DNA from: Imbricaverruca yamaguchii
Lineage: Eukaryota > Arthropoda > Thecostraca > Neoverrucidae
Length of the DNA stretch: 64,000 nt
Assembly: GCA_034440575.1 (NCBI GenBank)
Contig: JAOTOL010001461.1
Location: forward strand, 431,501 to 495,500
Direction of reading: 5' to 3'
Positions 23,203 to 36,075 of the stretch are shown here, piece after piece; position 1 is the stretch's first letter; the number at the start of each line of letters is the position of its first letter. A model generated the notes under the pieces. The model worked only from the letters and a program-made list of their open reading frames with translations. It searched no databases and had not been told where the DNA came from. The position numbers and the translations under genes are program-made.

Positions 23203-23570
23203 GGCGGTGACGAGCGACACATACCCAGACCGCGGCAGTGACGAGCGACACATACCCAGACCGCGGCAGTGACGAGCGACACAGACCCAGACCGCGGCAG
23301 TGACGAGCAACACAGACCCAGACCGCGGCAGTGACGAGCGACACATACCACAGACCGCGGCAGTGACGAGTGACACATACCCAGACCGCGGCAGTGACGA
23401 GCGACACATACCCAGACCGCGGCAGTGACGAGCGACACAGACCCAGACCGCGGCAGTGACGAGTGACACAGACCCAGACCGCGGCAGTGACGAGTGACAC
23501 AGACCCAGACCGCGGCAGTGACGAGTGACACAGACCCAGACCGCGGCAGTGACGAGTGCCACAGACTCAG
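23203..23570. repeat. 31-bp minisatellite, about 12 copies
   Basis: Unit core gtgacgagcgacacataccc followed by agaccgcggca, with acagaccc replacing acataccc in some copies and gagtgacac in the right-hand ones. Copies are very similar, so the array is probably young. Confidence 0.95.
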
Positions 23571-23695
23571 GCAGATGAATGCGAGGAAAATAAGAGGAAA
23601 TCTTTTGTTGGAGAGGATAATGTTTTTTATGTCAAATATTCAGGAACATCCTGTTTTTACGACCCTGCACTGGGACAAGACAATTGGGCTAGTAC

Positions 23696-23800
23696 TGGAG
23701 GACCTCATAAGGAATCAGACTGGGATCGGGGACCTAGCGAGACATCAGACTGAGACTGGAGGACCTAGCGAAATATCAGACCGGGGCTGGACGACCTGAT
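23696..23800. repeat. about 33-bp tandem repeat, 3 copies
   Basis: Three copies built from ggacctagcga, a gacatcagac block and tgagactgga. It abuts an anonymous segment. Confidence 0.75.
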
Positions 23801-24657
23801 TGGCTCTCCCGGTTTTGCTATGGGAGCGTCCGATTTAGTGAAGTGATGATAATACTCCGCGTGCCATAAAAGTGCATTGGACCCGGCACCCGCATGAGAA
23901 CGACACCGCTAGAATCACGTGAAAGTGGCACCTAATGTGAACCTTTGGAAAAAGTGATCCTTGACCTTGCTCCAAATCCTCAGTCAAATTTGTTCGCGGT
24001 ATACTTGGAGAGCAATACCAAACCTATTATGCCATCTGATAGCATCGTACGGCTTCAATTTCAACTCCACTGTGACGATATCTAGGTGCATTATGCAGTG
24101 TAGGCTTCGGATTCGGTCCCGTTTCACCACTATATATGCATATGTGGAGGTAAGAAAACCTTAGTTAGGCCTATTGAGAGGGCGAAGATAATTTTCCGTC
24201 GTTTTGTGTCCACGGAATACCATGCTATCCGACTGACTCTTCTTGGGTTCACCGGTGATCTGTCAAGTCACCTCAACACGACAAAGACAATACAACTTTC
24301 GTTTGTGTTTGATCCAATTGGGGCTTCTCTGAAGCTGACAGTGCAGTATGTTCTACGTGCTGATGTCTTCTGGAAGGAATGTGGCTTGCCGTCGAAACGT
24401 ATATACAAGCATGTTTCCCGGGCAGATCCGTGACTTTTCAGACCAGTCTAGGCCAGAGCGTTGTCAGCCGGTTTCTCTTCCAGAGAAACCGGTGGTGCAA
24501 CCCCGCCGCTCAGCCTCCCAGCGCAGCTCACCACCGTCACCTATAAATAAACCTGACTCGTTCTTATGTGGGGACTTGTGCTTTCAAGAGCTAGACTCCA
24601 GAGAAGCAGTAGCCAATGGAGGTTTTCGCCGATCTAATCCCAGCCTGGCGCCCTGCA
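23801..24657. other. anonymous spacer
   Basis: Open frames of 67-75 codons are present without recognisable domains. No RNA gene is seen. Confidence 0.45.
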
Positions 24658-25082
24658 GTGTGGACCGAACCCAGAACCGAGGCTCTGGGACGAACCTCAG
24701 CCCGCACACTGTGGCTCGAGCGCGACGCACTCTGGACAGAACCTGGCACCGATACTCTAGACCGAACCGGGCGTCGATACTCTGGACCGAACCTGGCACC
24801 GATACTCTGGGCCGAACCTGCCGCCGATACTCTGGACCGAACCGGGCGCTCCACACTATCGACTGAGCTTGGTGATCCACACTATCGATTGAAACTGGCG
24901 CTCCTCACTATCGACCGAAACTGGTTCTCCACACTATAGACCGAACATGGCTCTACACACTATCGACTAAGCTTGGTGATCCGCACTATTAACTGAAACT
25001 GGCTCTCCACACTATAGACCGAACATGGCTCTCCACACCATCGACTGAGCTTGGTGCTCCACACTACCGGCCGGGCCTGGCG
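24658..25082. repeat. compound 25-bp / about 35-bp minisatellite
   Basis: The left part has repeats of ggaccgaacctggcaccgat followed by actct. The right part has repeats of ctccacactatcgactgagc-like units alternating with gaaactggct. The two subfamilies share the accgaac core. Confidence 0.85.
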
Positions 25083-25423
25083 CGGCCTGCACTGACCACA
25101 TCGCCAGCGGCCGCGCGGCTGTCGACACGGTGCAGACACGGCCGCGACACGTGCACCTAGCTGGCGGTGCACGGCGCCGGCCAATGTTGACACTCATCAC
25201 CGACGCCGGGCGAGTCAACAGTGCCACCTGTGCCGACTGTCAACAGTGCCACCTGTGTCGATCGTGGGCGAGAGCGCGTCTGCCGCGTCGACTGCGGCCG
25301 CCGCCGCCCGCTCTCGCAGCCAGTGGGAAGTCGATGCCTGCCCACCGCAGGTGTGCGTGTGTGCGAGCGGACACTGCGCGCCATCCAAAGTCGTTTGCCG
25401 AGCGTTCAGGCCGAGGGTCGGAG
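25083..25423. other. CpG-rich spacer, possible exon or island
   Basis: High-GC sequence with open frames on both strands (including part of a 123-codon plus frame). A duplicated block, gtgccacctgtgccgactgt then gtgccacctgtgtcgatcgt, lies at 25220-25265. No domain is recognised. Confidence 0.35.
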
Positions 25424-25640
25424 ATGCACCACGTGACTGCGGCTGGCACCGCACTGTACAGCCGGAGAGTGACTGCGGCTGGCACCGCACCGCCGAGATA
25501 GGTGCGGCTGGCACCGCACTGTACCGCCGGAGATGCACCACGTGACTGCGGCTGGCACCGCACTGTACCGCCGGAGATGCACCACGTGACTGCGGCTGGC
25601 ACCGCACTGTACCGCCGGAGATGCACCACGTGACTGCCGC
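25424..25640. repeat. 44-bp minisatellite with CACGTG, 4-5 copies
   Basis: Unit core gcaccacgtgactgcggctg followed by gcaccgcactgtaccgccgg. The last three copies are nearly identical. As in the 4.2-5.0 kb array, most units carry a CACGTG palindrome. Confidence 0.92.
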
Positions 25641-26359
25641 AACAAGGTGGCGTGACATGCATTGTCGGAGCCGACGTGTCGGTTGTGGCGCGCAAGCTAT
25701 TTTGCAGGCCGTGTTTTGCAGTGAAATAGGGCCTGCGTCGGGGAACGACATCAGTCGACCCGAGTCTCGCCGACGATAAACACACGCAGCGCAAATACAC
25801 CGGTCGAGCATCGGCGACAAAAACTCCACTGGAAATCCGCTGAGCGGTCACTCCAGCTGAAAAGCGTCCCCTGCGCGTGATGCCAGCGGGCCAGCTGGTT
25901 ACAGGCTGGCACCCCGGCGTGGGCTGGCCGGTGTACGTGGCTCCGCACGTTTGCAGGTTGTCTGCTGACGTGTACATCATGCGATGCCTGTCTGCAGACA
26001 TCTCAATGTGTGCCAGGTAGATCCATGTACGCAGATATCCATGTGACAGAGCGGTCCATGCCCGCAGCTATTACTGTGAGGGGCACATCCATGTCTGTGT
26101 ATGCCCTCGTGATAGCTCAGTTCACACATGTGGACTTCCAGGTGGTAAAGAGGTTCTCCGGTGCTCAGAAGAAAGGCTTCCCTCGCATCTTTGGGGAAGG
26201 TGTTTGCAGGCTGACAGGTCCACCTGACAGTGCAGTGTGGCTGTTGTGAGGTCCATCTGGCAGTGTAGTCTACCCGCCAGACATATAGCGGTGCGGAGTT
26301 GGCTGCCGAGTAGTCTCCTCAGCACTGCCGAGACCGGGCCGGTGTGTCGGAGGTGCCCT
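25641..26359. other. anonymous spacer
   Basis: No gene is recognised. A degenerate tandem block (acatccatgt/gcagatatccatgt) lies at 26010-26110 and another (cagtgtggctgttgtgaggtc-like) near 26215-26270. Confidence 0.4.
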
Positions 26360-26401
26360 GTCATGCCACCTACGGGCCATGCGCCCCGTAGGTGGCATGA
26401 C
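26360..26401. repeat. perfect 17-bp inverted repeat
   Basis: GTCATGCCACCTACGGG and its exact reverse complement CCCGTAGGTGGCATGAC are separated by 8 bases. It sits 20 bases before the 41-bp minisatellite. Confidence 0.9.
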
Positions 26402-26420
26402 TGAAGATGTGCCTCCACAT

Positions 26421-27122
26421 CACTGCTCGACATGCAGTCCGCCCGGTGTCATTGTCCGCTTCACTTCTCACCATGCAGTCCGCCCGGTGTTATTGTCCGC
26501 CTCACTGCTCGCCAGGCAGTCCGCCCGGTGTCACTGTCGGCGTCACTGCTCGCCAGGCAGTCCGCCCGGTGTCACTGTCCGCGTCACTGCTCGCCAGGCA
26601 GTCCGCCCGGTGTCACTGTCCGCGTCACTGCTCACCAGACACTTCACTGATCACCAGGCAGTCCGCCCGGTGTCATTGTCCGCCTCACTGCTCACCAGAC
26701 ACTTCACTCCTCGCCAGGCAGTCCGCCCGGTGTCACTGTCCGCGTCACTGCTCGCCAGGCAGTCCGCCCGGTGTCACTGTCCGCGTCACTGCTCGCCAGG
26801 CAGTCCGCCCGGTGTCACTGTGTCACTGCTCGCCAGGCAGTCCGCCCGGCGTCACTGTCCGCGTCACTGCTCGCCAGACACTCTGCCCGGTGTCACTGTG
26901 TCACTGTTCGCCAGGCAGTCCGCCCGGCGTCACTGTCCGCGTCACTGCTCGCCAGGCAGTCCGCCCGGTGTCACTGTCGGCTCGTCACCGCTCGCTAGGT
27001 AGTCCGCCCGGTGTCACTGTCGCACTGCTCACAGTACTGTGTCACTGCTCGCCAGGCAGTCCGCCCGGTGTCACTGTGTCACTGCTCGCCAGACACTCTG
27101 CCCGGTGTCACTGTCGGCTCGT
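26421..27122. repeat. 41-bp minisatellite, about 17 copies
   Basis: Unit core ctcgccaggcagtccgcccg followed by gtgtcactgtccgcgtcactg. Some units lack the ccgcg block and others carry an added cacttcactgatcaccagac. Open frames of up to 343 codons in this area run from the array into its CpG-rich flank and have no domain support. Confidence 0.95.
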
Positions 27123-27850
27123 CAGCTCGACATTGACCGCGTGCCGGACGGTGACGACCGACGGCCCGCCGACGACACCCAATAACTCGGCGGCGGCGCG
27201 CGCGGGGCGGCCGGCTGACCTGCGGCCGGGCTCAGCTGTTGTGAAGAGACCACCTGGACGTGTCTCCGCCCCCCGCCGACCGCCGGCCGGCCACACACGA
27301 CAGACAGGCAGACACACGACATGCTATGGATGGCACGCGGCGACTGTGGCCCGCCGCCGACAGCCTACCCGCCACACCGGGCCGGTCCCGGCACGCTGCA
27401 CGCTGCACGCGGCACGCTGCATACTGCATGCGCCGTAGCCGCGGGGACACGTGTACCTGGCGGCGGCACGTGCCGTCCAGTCGGCGCACGCACGGGATGG
27501 GCGTGCACGATAGTCTTTTACGGCGTGTACACGTCTGACGGATGTCTGCCCGTCCCCCCGGCCGGTCGGGCCGCTGTGTCCCCCCCGGCCGGTGAGCCGA
27601 CACAGGCGCCCGCCCGGCGGCCGCGCCCGCTGCGGCGATCCGCCGGCCGGCCGCGCGGACGAGTGGGTTCTCGTGTCGGTGAGTCGGTGCTGTGTCGCCG
27701 CTGATGGCCGGCGCGGTGATCGGTGTCCATGCGGGCCGGGATCGGAGCGCCAGGCGCGCCCAGCACGCCGCAGCTGCGTCACGATGCCGCGCGAGCGACG
27801 TCGGCCCAGCGACGGGCATGCGGGGTCGAGACACGGCGCCGCCGTCTGAG
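27123..27850. other. CpG island-like, very GC-rich region
   Basis: Dense CpG sequence with open frames on both strands (up to 236 codons on minus), none with a recognisable domain. A small tandem block of gcacgctgcac units lies at 27390-27430. It could be a promoter-associated island or first exon of an unseen gene; the sequence alone does not decide. Confidence 0.35.
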
Positions 27851-28090
27851 TGGTGGTCTTGGCCGACCTTGGTGGCCAGTTCCCATGGACGGGTGACCCG
27901 GGTCGTTGGCCGACTGGTCAATGGGCTGGGGCGGTCTGGCATGATTGTTCTGACGCAAGAACAACTGATGTTGACTGGCTGCGTAAGGAATTAGAAACGC
28001 TGAGTTGGACCATGAGGACAAACCCAGAGGTACCAGAGTATAGTGAGACACACATGCAACGCATGTCGGATAGGCATTTCTGTTTCATCA
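27851..28090. other. anonymous sequence
   Basis: No gene is recognised. Sequence composition changes from CpG-rich to AT-richer here. Confidence 0.3.
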
Positions 28091-28174
28091 AACGGAACGC
28101 CTGAGATCATTGCATATCAGGCGTTCCGTTGAGCGCTACTGATGTCCAGTCCAGACATCACTAACGCTCAACGG
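28091..28174. repeat. two overlapping inverted repeats (double foldback)
   Basis: First, AACGGAACGCCTGA (28091-28104) pairs with TCAGGCGTTCCGTT (28117-28130). Second, CCGTTGAGCG (28126-28135) pairs with CGCTCAACGG (28165-28174), with an inner GATGTC/GACATC pair. The hairpins share the CCGTT at 28126-28130, so they cannot both form fully. No coding role is seen. Confidence 0.88.
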
Positions 28175-28681
28175 AAGTGACGACGGAACAGCCCATGGAC
28201 TCGTAAAACCACTGACTGGTACGGCCGCATTCCTAAACAACACATAGCTTGATGCAGTAATTGTATCTGCGTATGCTATGTGAATATATATATATATATA
28301 TTTGTATATATATTGAGATGGTGAAAATATTCACTTCTCATTAGTAAATTTAGAGGTAGGTTCCCAATATGGTAAGGTATTAGTTTATCCAGGGTCACAC
28401 ACCGGTAACCAGTTGTTTGGATTGCGGACATGCAAACTCACTCCGACATTGACCTACATGTCCGAGTGTGGCGCACGCCCATGTTGATGCGGCACATTTT
28501 ATCCGGGTCTGCGGTCATAATCTATCCGGAAGATCGACCCACCACCAGCGAAAACGTGGCTGCAATTGCTGCAGCGAAACTTTGTGGAGCACGAACAAAA
28601 CTCCACATACACACGCACATAAACACTCACGGTCACATTTCCCTTTGGTTGCACTTCTCCTGCTTCGACAAAAGACAACCC
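28175..28681. other. anonymous sequence with short (TA)n
   Basis: A (TA)n tract of about 30 bp lies at 28283-28314. No gene is recognised. Confidence 0.45.
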
Positions 28682-28866
28682 CAGCAGCCGGCACACACCA
28701 GACCTTCCACACCAGTATCTTACACACCGGACACCCCCAGCGGTCGGCACACACCGGACCTTCCACACCAGTATCTTACACACCAGACACCCCCAGCAGC
28801 CAGCACACACCGGACCTTCCACACCAGTATCTTACACACCAGACACCCCCAGCGGTCGGCACACGC
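28682..28866. repeat. 56-bp minisatellite, 3.3 copies
   Basis: Unit contains ggcacacaccggaccttcca and cagtatcttacacacc followed by gacaccccc. The copies differ at a few positions (agcagccggc versus agcggtcggc). Confidence 0.92.
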
Positions 28867-29692
<826 letters not shown>

Positions 29693-32290
29693 CATAATAC
29701 CACCGGATAAAGTCGGCATCTTACCATCTGGTACGTCCGGACCATAAGCCGAACGGTTTTACGGCTGGCTCGCTCACTCCCATAGTTGCATTCCATAAAC
29801 GGCTATCACGTGACTGTATAACGCTCACACGCGAAATATGCATGCAGGCGACATACGTGGTGCGCTTCATGCACTTCTGCACGTAGTAGCCGCGATGGAC
29901 GTGATGTATGAACTAGCCGAATGGCCACTTACAGTTGATATGGGCCCTGGGGCGTCAATGGTATGGCGTATTGGGAAAAATCGTGACGTAGCTCTAGGGT
30001 GTAGCGGCCGGTGAAAGCTTGGCTTGCCATCAGCTCACCACCAGTTTTCACGTCGTATGGGAACACTTGTTGGAATACGTCGTAGTGAGGGGTTGCAGAA
30101 TAGCATACAACTTAGCCGCGTATTTCATAAAGCTTGGTGCCATATATCTTTGGCTACCCTGCACCATGCCAGCCAAGCTGGATTGGACACACGAGCTGCT
30201 ACAACACACACACTTTCGCATTGCGTGTGCGGAATATCCGTCTCAAATCACCGGTGACCCGGGCTGCATCGGTGATAATTATGCCACCTGTGGGGCCTTT
30301 GTTTTGGAACAATAGAGAGAAAAGTCGGCCACAAAACTGCCTGATAAACAATAGCCGTGGGTATGAACCGGCATGAGCTCGGCACACGAAGGCGGCCGTC
30401 GTATGCTCGAGCACTGGCGGTGGCGGCGGCCACACGGCCCTGGCTCAGACGGGGGACAGACACACGGCCGTACGGTTACTGCGATCAGCCATGGAAGACT
30501 GAGCTATGACCTAGTCAATTATCCCGGCCTGACTGCAGGCAGACAGCGCTGTGCGAAGCCGAGTCGAGTGGCGATGATACCGACCCTCGGCATGCAAAGC
30601 GGCCCGGCTGATAATGAGTACAGCTGCAACCATGGCTGTGTTCTCTACGACAAGCGTCCAGGTATCTCCTAGAACGCTGTACTGGCTTGCATGCCTGCAT
30701 GTCTGCATGTTCGTGTGCTCGTATGTGTGTTTGTTTGCAGGCTTTCGCGTGTAGTGATGCCCGATACTCTTGTCGGCTTTCAGATCAACATACAGTTTAC
30801 TCGACTGAAGCAATCGTGACTCTGTCTACACTCGGTGACAAACAGCGCTGCATACTTAGAAAGGAGCAGTGTGTTAGGATACCGTATCATCCTCGCACGC
30901 GATGTCTTCTATGCATGATTTGTCCCATCCAGATATTGCAGATGTCCGTGAAACGTACGCCGCTGTAGCTTCCGAGAGTCATATAAAGGTTATCTGGATA
31001 CCTGGGAACTTGAATGCAGCTGGCAGTGTGAGCTCAGTTAGAACAAATATAACTTAGCTTATGGCGAAAATAGTACCATCCGCCTCAAAATATCAGACCT
31101 CATCACCTACGCAAAGGTTTCTTTAAATAAATATTCAAGCAAGTTTGGATGCAAGTTCACATTGGAATGCAAGAGTTTCTGTCCCAGACAAGGGGGAGTC
31201 AAACAGCGCAGCTGCAAAACTAATCGCGTGACAGGCGCTTGAAAACATAAGAAGCGTGCCTATAGTTTTGTTCCTTTAGGGATGAGACACAACGCATACT
31301 ATATTCCATTTTGCGCACAAGAAAGCAAAAACTCATCTAACTTCTCCAGAGAAAGTACTTTCACCACAGCTCCCAGCAGAAACAATAGCTTGAATGTTCC
31401 TCAGACACATGCAACAGTATTTCAATTTCCAGTCTTGTGCTCTACAGCAAAGCAACGCAACTGGTGCCCAGTTCAATCCAACCTTTTTTACTACATATTA
31501 AAAAAAAAAGATGTGTGAACTTTGACACACAATATACGGACCGGGAGGCGAGCGATTTCTCAAATATATCAGTGTTTTCATGTTGTCATTCCCTTGCTGT
31601 ATAACATGCATGATACATTCAACCAACTACTACTACACTGTAATGACACAGTCCAGAATTCCGCGTGGAGATGTAGAAATCAACATATTGATGTGGAAGC
31701 ATTCTAGCGAATGGCTCTCATCAATTTAAACATTGCACAGACGCTGACACCGGGAACGAAGAATATAGACCTGGACCGAGTCTTCAAGACGTGATTCGGC
31801 AAAAGACATGACGTTTGCGTTAACCTCGATGAATGCTGTTAAGACCAACTACAAAGACTCAATCAGAATAACGTCTATTAAACAAGGTTGATTTCAACCG
31901 AAGACAAGCCAGTATGAGATATTACCCAGAGGTGATATCAACTATATTTGAGAACAACATGAAAACTTCATGAGCCTCCGGAGGTATCAGAGTCAGTGAA
32001 ATTGTCACAGCCATGTGTGACGCAAATACAGCTGCTCGAGAGGAACGGTTGGCCTGCGTACAATAAAAGGTTTCGACGGAGCTGTTTTTTCTCCTCACCA
32101 TCTGAGTTGACTGGCTCCACGCCGTCCGTGCCGCTGTGACAGCTCCGGACACGGCGCCGACCGACACGAGACGTCTCGCCGCTACTCGGCGTGGAACCAC
32201 ATTGCTAAACGGCACGCCGGTCGGCCACCTCGTCCCCATATGGCATTGGAACTTGCCCAGCCATGATCGGTCACCTTCCCCGGCCGGTGA
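29693..32290. other. anonymous non-coding stretch
   Basis: Mixed composition. Frames of 60-133 codons show no domain. A CpG-rich fragment lies around 30380-30480. Nothing supports an RNA gene. Confidence 0.45.
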
Positions 32291-33446
32291 GGTCGAGACT
32301 GGGACCACCAAGGCCGAGATCAATCAGACCACAGAGAACACGAAGGCCGAGATCAATCAGACCACAGAGAACACCGAGACCGAGACCAATCAGACCACAG
32401 AGAACACCAAGACCGAGACCAATCAGACCACAGAGAACACCGAGACCGAGACTATAGAGGCCGAGACCATTGGGAGCGTGACTATCGAGATCATGGGAAT
32501 CGATGCTGCCGAGAAAGAGACCGAGAACACCAACATCGAGACCATCCAGACTGGGATCACCCGGACCGAGACCACTCGTGATCAATTGGAAGAAAACACC
32601 GAGACTACCGAGAGCACCGACACTTAGACTGTCGAATTCAAAATCATCGGGAGCGTGACAGAGACTACGGAGATGGAGACAGACGACCGGCACCGACACC
32701 GAGACAGAGACAGAGCACAAACTGAGACTGAGACCAAAAGCTAGACGAAAATCCAGACCCAAAACGCAAACTGAGAGATCAAGACCGAAACCGATATCAC
32801 CAAGGCCACGACAGAAACCGAGACGACGGATACCTGAACAGGGACCAACACTAAGACCAAATCGGACAGTATTCGGACCAAGACCGAGGCAGAGGATGAA
32901 ACAAACCGAGATAACGATCCACGCCGAAGCAGGTGCCTTGGACCGATACTGAGACGGAAACCGAGATCAAAATCAGACCGAAACCAAGACCGAGAAACAA
33001 ATCGCGACTAAAACATAAACAAGAAAAGAAACCGGTACCTATATCAAATCCTAGATAAAACCGAAACCACAGCCGAAATCGAGACCGATACCGATGCCGA
33101 TATCGATATCGATACCGATACCGATACCGAAACCAAGATCTGGACTGACACCAATATTGATATCACAACAGAGATCGAAACCGAAACCGAGCCATAAATC
33201 GAGACAGAAAAGAAGACTAAGATCGAGATCAAGACAGAAACAACGAAACAGAAACTGATGCGAAAACTGAGATCAAGACAGAATTCGGGACCGAGACGGA
33301 AACTGAGACTGTGGCCGAGACCAAAACCAAGACTGAAACTGAGACGGTAGCCGCAACCGTGAGGGGAACTGAGACGAAAACCAAGTCAGAAACCGAGAAT
33401 GAAACCAGACTAAATCCAAATCGGAACTGAGACTGAAACTGAAGCT
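32291..33446 (+). repeat. purine-rich (accgag)n-type degenerate array, 1.15 kb
   Basis: The plus strand is dominated by repeats of gagacc, accgag and aaccgag. At 32310-32455 it contains four clear 33-bp units (agatcaatcagaccacagag core). A 163-codon frame runs through the left part with an 11-residue repeat (NQTTENTE). Stops appear further right as the repeat degenerates. Two runs, gataccgatgccgatatcga and ataccgatacc, form a local 6-bp array at 33085-33130. It is best read as an expanded and decaying purine-rich satellite, not a gene. Confidence 0.85.
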
Positions 33447-34984
33447 GCAACTAATGATACCATAGTTTGGACTGGTACCGAATTCGTTAGTTATTTAGCT
33501 TTAATGGCGCTTGGATAAAAATATATCATCATTTAGCGCCCGTAAAATTCACTTGGCAGGCCACAATCCTGTGAAGACTGAAACCGATGTGTTTATATGG
33601 CCTGAAATCCGATCGCTCTCAGGTATGGAACTATGTTCCCCGAATGAATGGTTTCCAAGAACGAGACCAATCGCCAGACGGCAAACCTGGAATTGACACA
33701 GGTTTGGCGACTACTCGTACCTTATTTACGGACTGCAAATGATGCCGCTTCTGATATGCATTCAGAAACGAGAGATTAGGATTCGAATAACGTTCCCATG
33801 CACTGTATTCAGTTATGCTATGCTTCATGGGTAGTCATAGTTAATCCTCAGTGTTTTGAACAATATACACTGCACGAAATTCCTACATAAATGTCTAAAA
33901 AGCAGTTCAGGCGTCGACTAATGCCGAGACACATTTCTAGGAATAATAACATTTTGCCGCTCAGGATAATAAGAAGCGAAACTTGCAGGATGGGGAACTT
34001 GGATAATGGAGTTGTTGCATGTACCCGAGTACTTAAATTGCTCACGCTGATAAACTTGCAAGTCCTGTGGAACAAAGGAGTGGTTTTTATTACGAAGCCA
34101 GCCCATCCATGTAGATTGCTAAGGTTCTTGATGCCAAGTGGTATCTCAGCGTCTTCAACACAAGGATGATGAAAATGAGTCGATATGCTGCACGTCTATC
34201 CACTCAATAGTATTGCATCAAAGTGCACATTCAATTGCAGAAGTTTGAGTTCTGCAATGTACGGTTTCGATGAAAAGGGAAGGTACCAGGGGAAAATGAC
34301 CTTTACGCTCTATGGCGTAAATTGAAGTTAACGTGAAGGTTGCACCGGCATATCTATGCCTCGATCCCAAACAAATACTTTCATCAATGGGGAATGTGAT
34401 CGGAGGATCGGAACGCATCGGAATGCTGAGAGAAGGATCGGGAGAGGTGCACTCGTTCTCAATTGACATGATATCATGGGTTGTTTGAGAAAAGGCGGGG
34501 GTGAACTGAACCAGGATGTGTGCGAAGATCGACGTCGTCATATTCGGACATATATTGCAACTAGGCAGCACTGCGATGAAGTTCTCGCATTGTCTTCCAA
34601 GACTAGACAATGCACAGCTGCAAAGATGTTCTTCATGGGTTGAAATAAGTTAAGGTTGACCATCAAATCCCAACCACCCAGTATATTTGAACATGATTTG
34701 CGTGAATTACTCGGGATGACCCAGAACTGGGAGGCTCAGATACTACAGATACTGACGGGGGCGGAACATGGAAGTTTCCAGCGATGCATACCAACCTGGG
34801 GAATATGTTTGGCGTCGCAGCCATGCTGCAGTTCTACTCATCCTAACAAGGGAACTGCAGTTGCATTGCAAGCTTTGCGTCGATCCCGTAAACATACATC
34901 ACGTCAAAAGGACGTCCCAGTCCACAACACCACCCCGAAATTATCCCTGAAGCATGGTGGTGATCTTCACGAAGCTGCGCTCCT
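33447..34984. other. anonymous non-coding stretch
   Basis: AT-richer sequence with frames up to 130 codons and no recognised domain. Confidence 0.45.
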
Positions 34985-35365
34985 GATGGGCACCTAAGGG
35001 ACACACAGGGTCGCACCACCAATCCAAATCTGCAGCAGAAGCATCGCGAAGCCACCGCCACCGCCTCCCGGCACACCGCACGCTGGCGCCACGAGAGACC
35101 GCAGGTCTGCGTGACTGACGCCACTGCCGCCGCGGACGGCCGGAGACTGCGACGCGCCGGTCGGACACGAGCACCGCACGGAGACACCGACGCCGCCCGG
35201 CGCAGACGAGACTAACACCGGCACGCCTCGCGGCGACACATCGAACGCGCTGCTGGCGGCGCCGGGCCGGCTGTCGGCTGTGGCGAAAGGTGGTCCCGAC
35301 GGTGGCGGCCCGGCAGCGCCAAGGCTCACACTTTACGGCGGTGTGACCGTTGTGCGGACACAGAC
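34985..35365. other. CpG-rich patch with open frames on both strands
   Basis: A plus-strand frame reads plausibly as coding (a stretch with TETPTPPGADETNTGTPRGD), but it opens after a TGA and lacks a good acceptor. The minus strand has 111- and 177-codon frames. It may contain an exon or be a CpG island; no domain is visible. Confidence 0.3.
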
Positions 35366-35602
35366 GGCGACAGTCGACATGGCCAGTTGTGACGTGATGG
35401 AGGGACTTCGACAGCAACAGTCGACATGGCCAGTTGTGACGTGATGGAGGGACGCCGCCGGCAACAGTCGACATGGCCAGTTGTGACGCCGTGGAGGAAC
35501 GCCGACAGCGTCAGTCGACATGACCAGTTGTGACGTATGAAGGGATGCCGACAGCGTCAGTCAACATGACCAGTTGTGTCGTGGTGGAGGGACGCCGACG
35601 GC
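35366..35602. repeat. 47-bp minisatellite, about 5 copies
   Basis: Core gtcgacatggccagttgtga followed by cgtgatggagggacgccgac. The right-hand copies have the variant acatgaccagttgtg. Confidence 0.92.
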
Positions 35603-35936
35603 GGTGTGCCGCTGCCTATGATCGCCTCGACACATGTCGGACGTGGTCGGCTTAACTGACACGCCTCGACACGACCTGGCCGTCCGGTTGGTCGGCGAGG
35701 GGAGAGCCCCGTGCAGTCGCCCTCTGCCGTGCCGCTTGGCTCGAGAGCCCAGTCCAATAGACTCATTCACCAGCGCACCTCGGGGTTGGTCCGAGGGATC
35801 AGCTGCCTCCCCTCAGCAGGAGCATTGGCTTCTTCCACTAATTTCCCCGGTCATTCACCGGGACACGATCATAGCCTTTGACCATCTTGATGACAATCCT
35901 GGCAACGCTGCCAGACAGAGTTAGCAGCAGACTGCA

Positions 35937-36075
35937 GTGGTCTGGGATTATCGCGCACATGACTACCTGTTCAGATCTTATCGTACACATCGCTGTCTTG
36001 TCAGCACGCATGGTGCATGTCCCTGTCTGGCCAGAATTCATCGCACACATCGCTACCTGGTCAGCTCCTACAGTC
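35937..36075. repeat. about 30-bp degenerate tandem repeat, 4-5 copies
   Basis: Copies of atcgcacacatcgctacctg / gtcagaattc-like sequence with substantial divergence. Confidence 0.75.

Noticed and set aside
22207..23562. Cys/Gly-rich frames of 220-291 codons as secreted cysteine-rich proteins
   Set aside because: They follow the 30- and 31-bp minisatellites, frame-shift with unit-length drift, and lack a signal peptide and unique sequence.
26379..27438. 343-codon plus-strand frame as a gene
   Set aside because: It is the 41-bp array extended into a CpG-rich flank; no recognised domain and three overlapping alternative frames.
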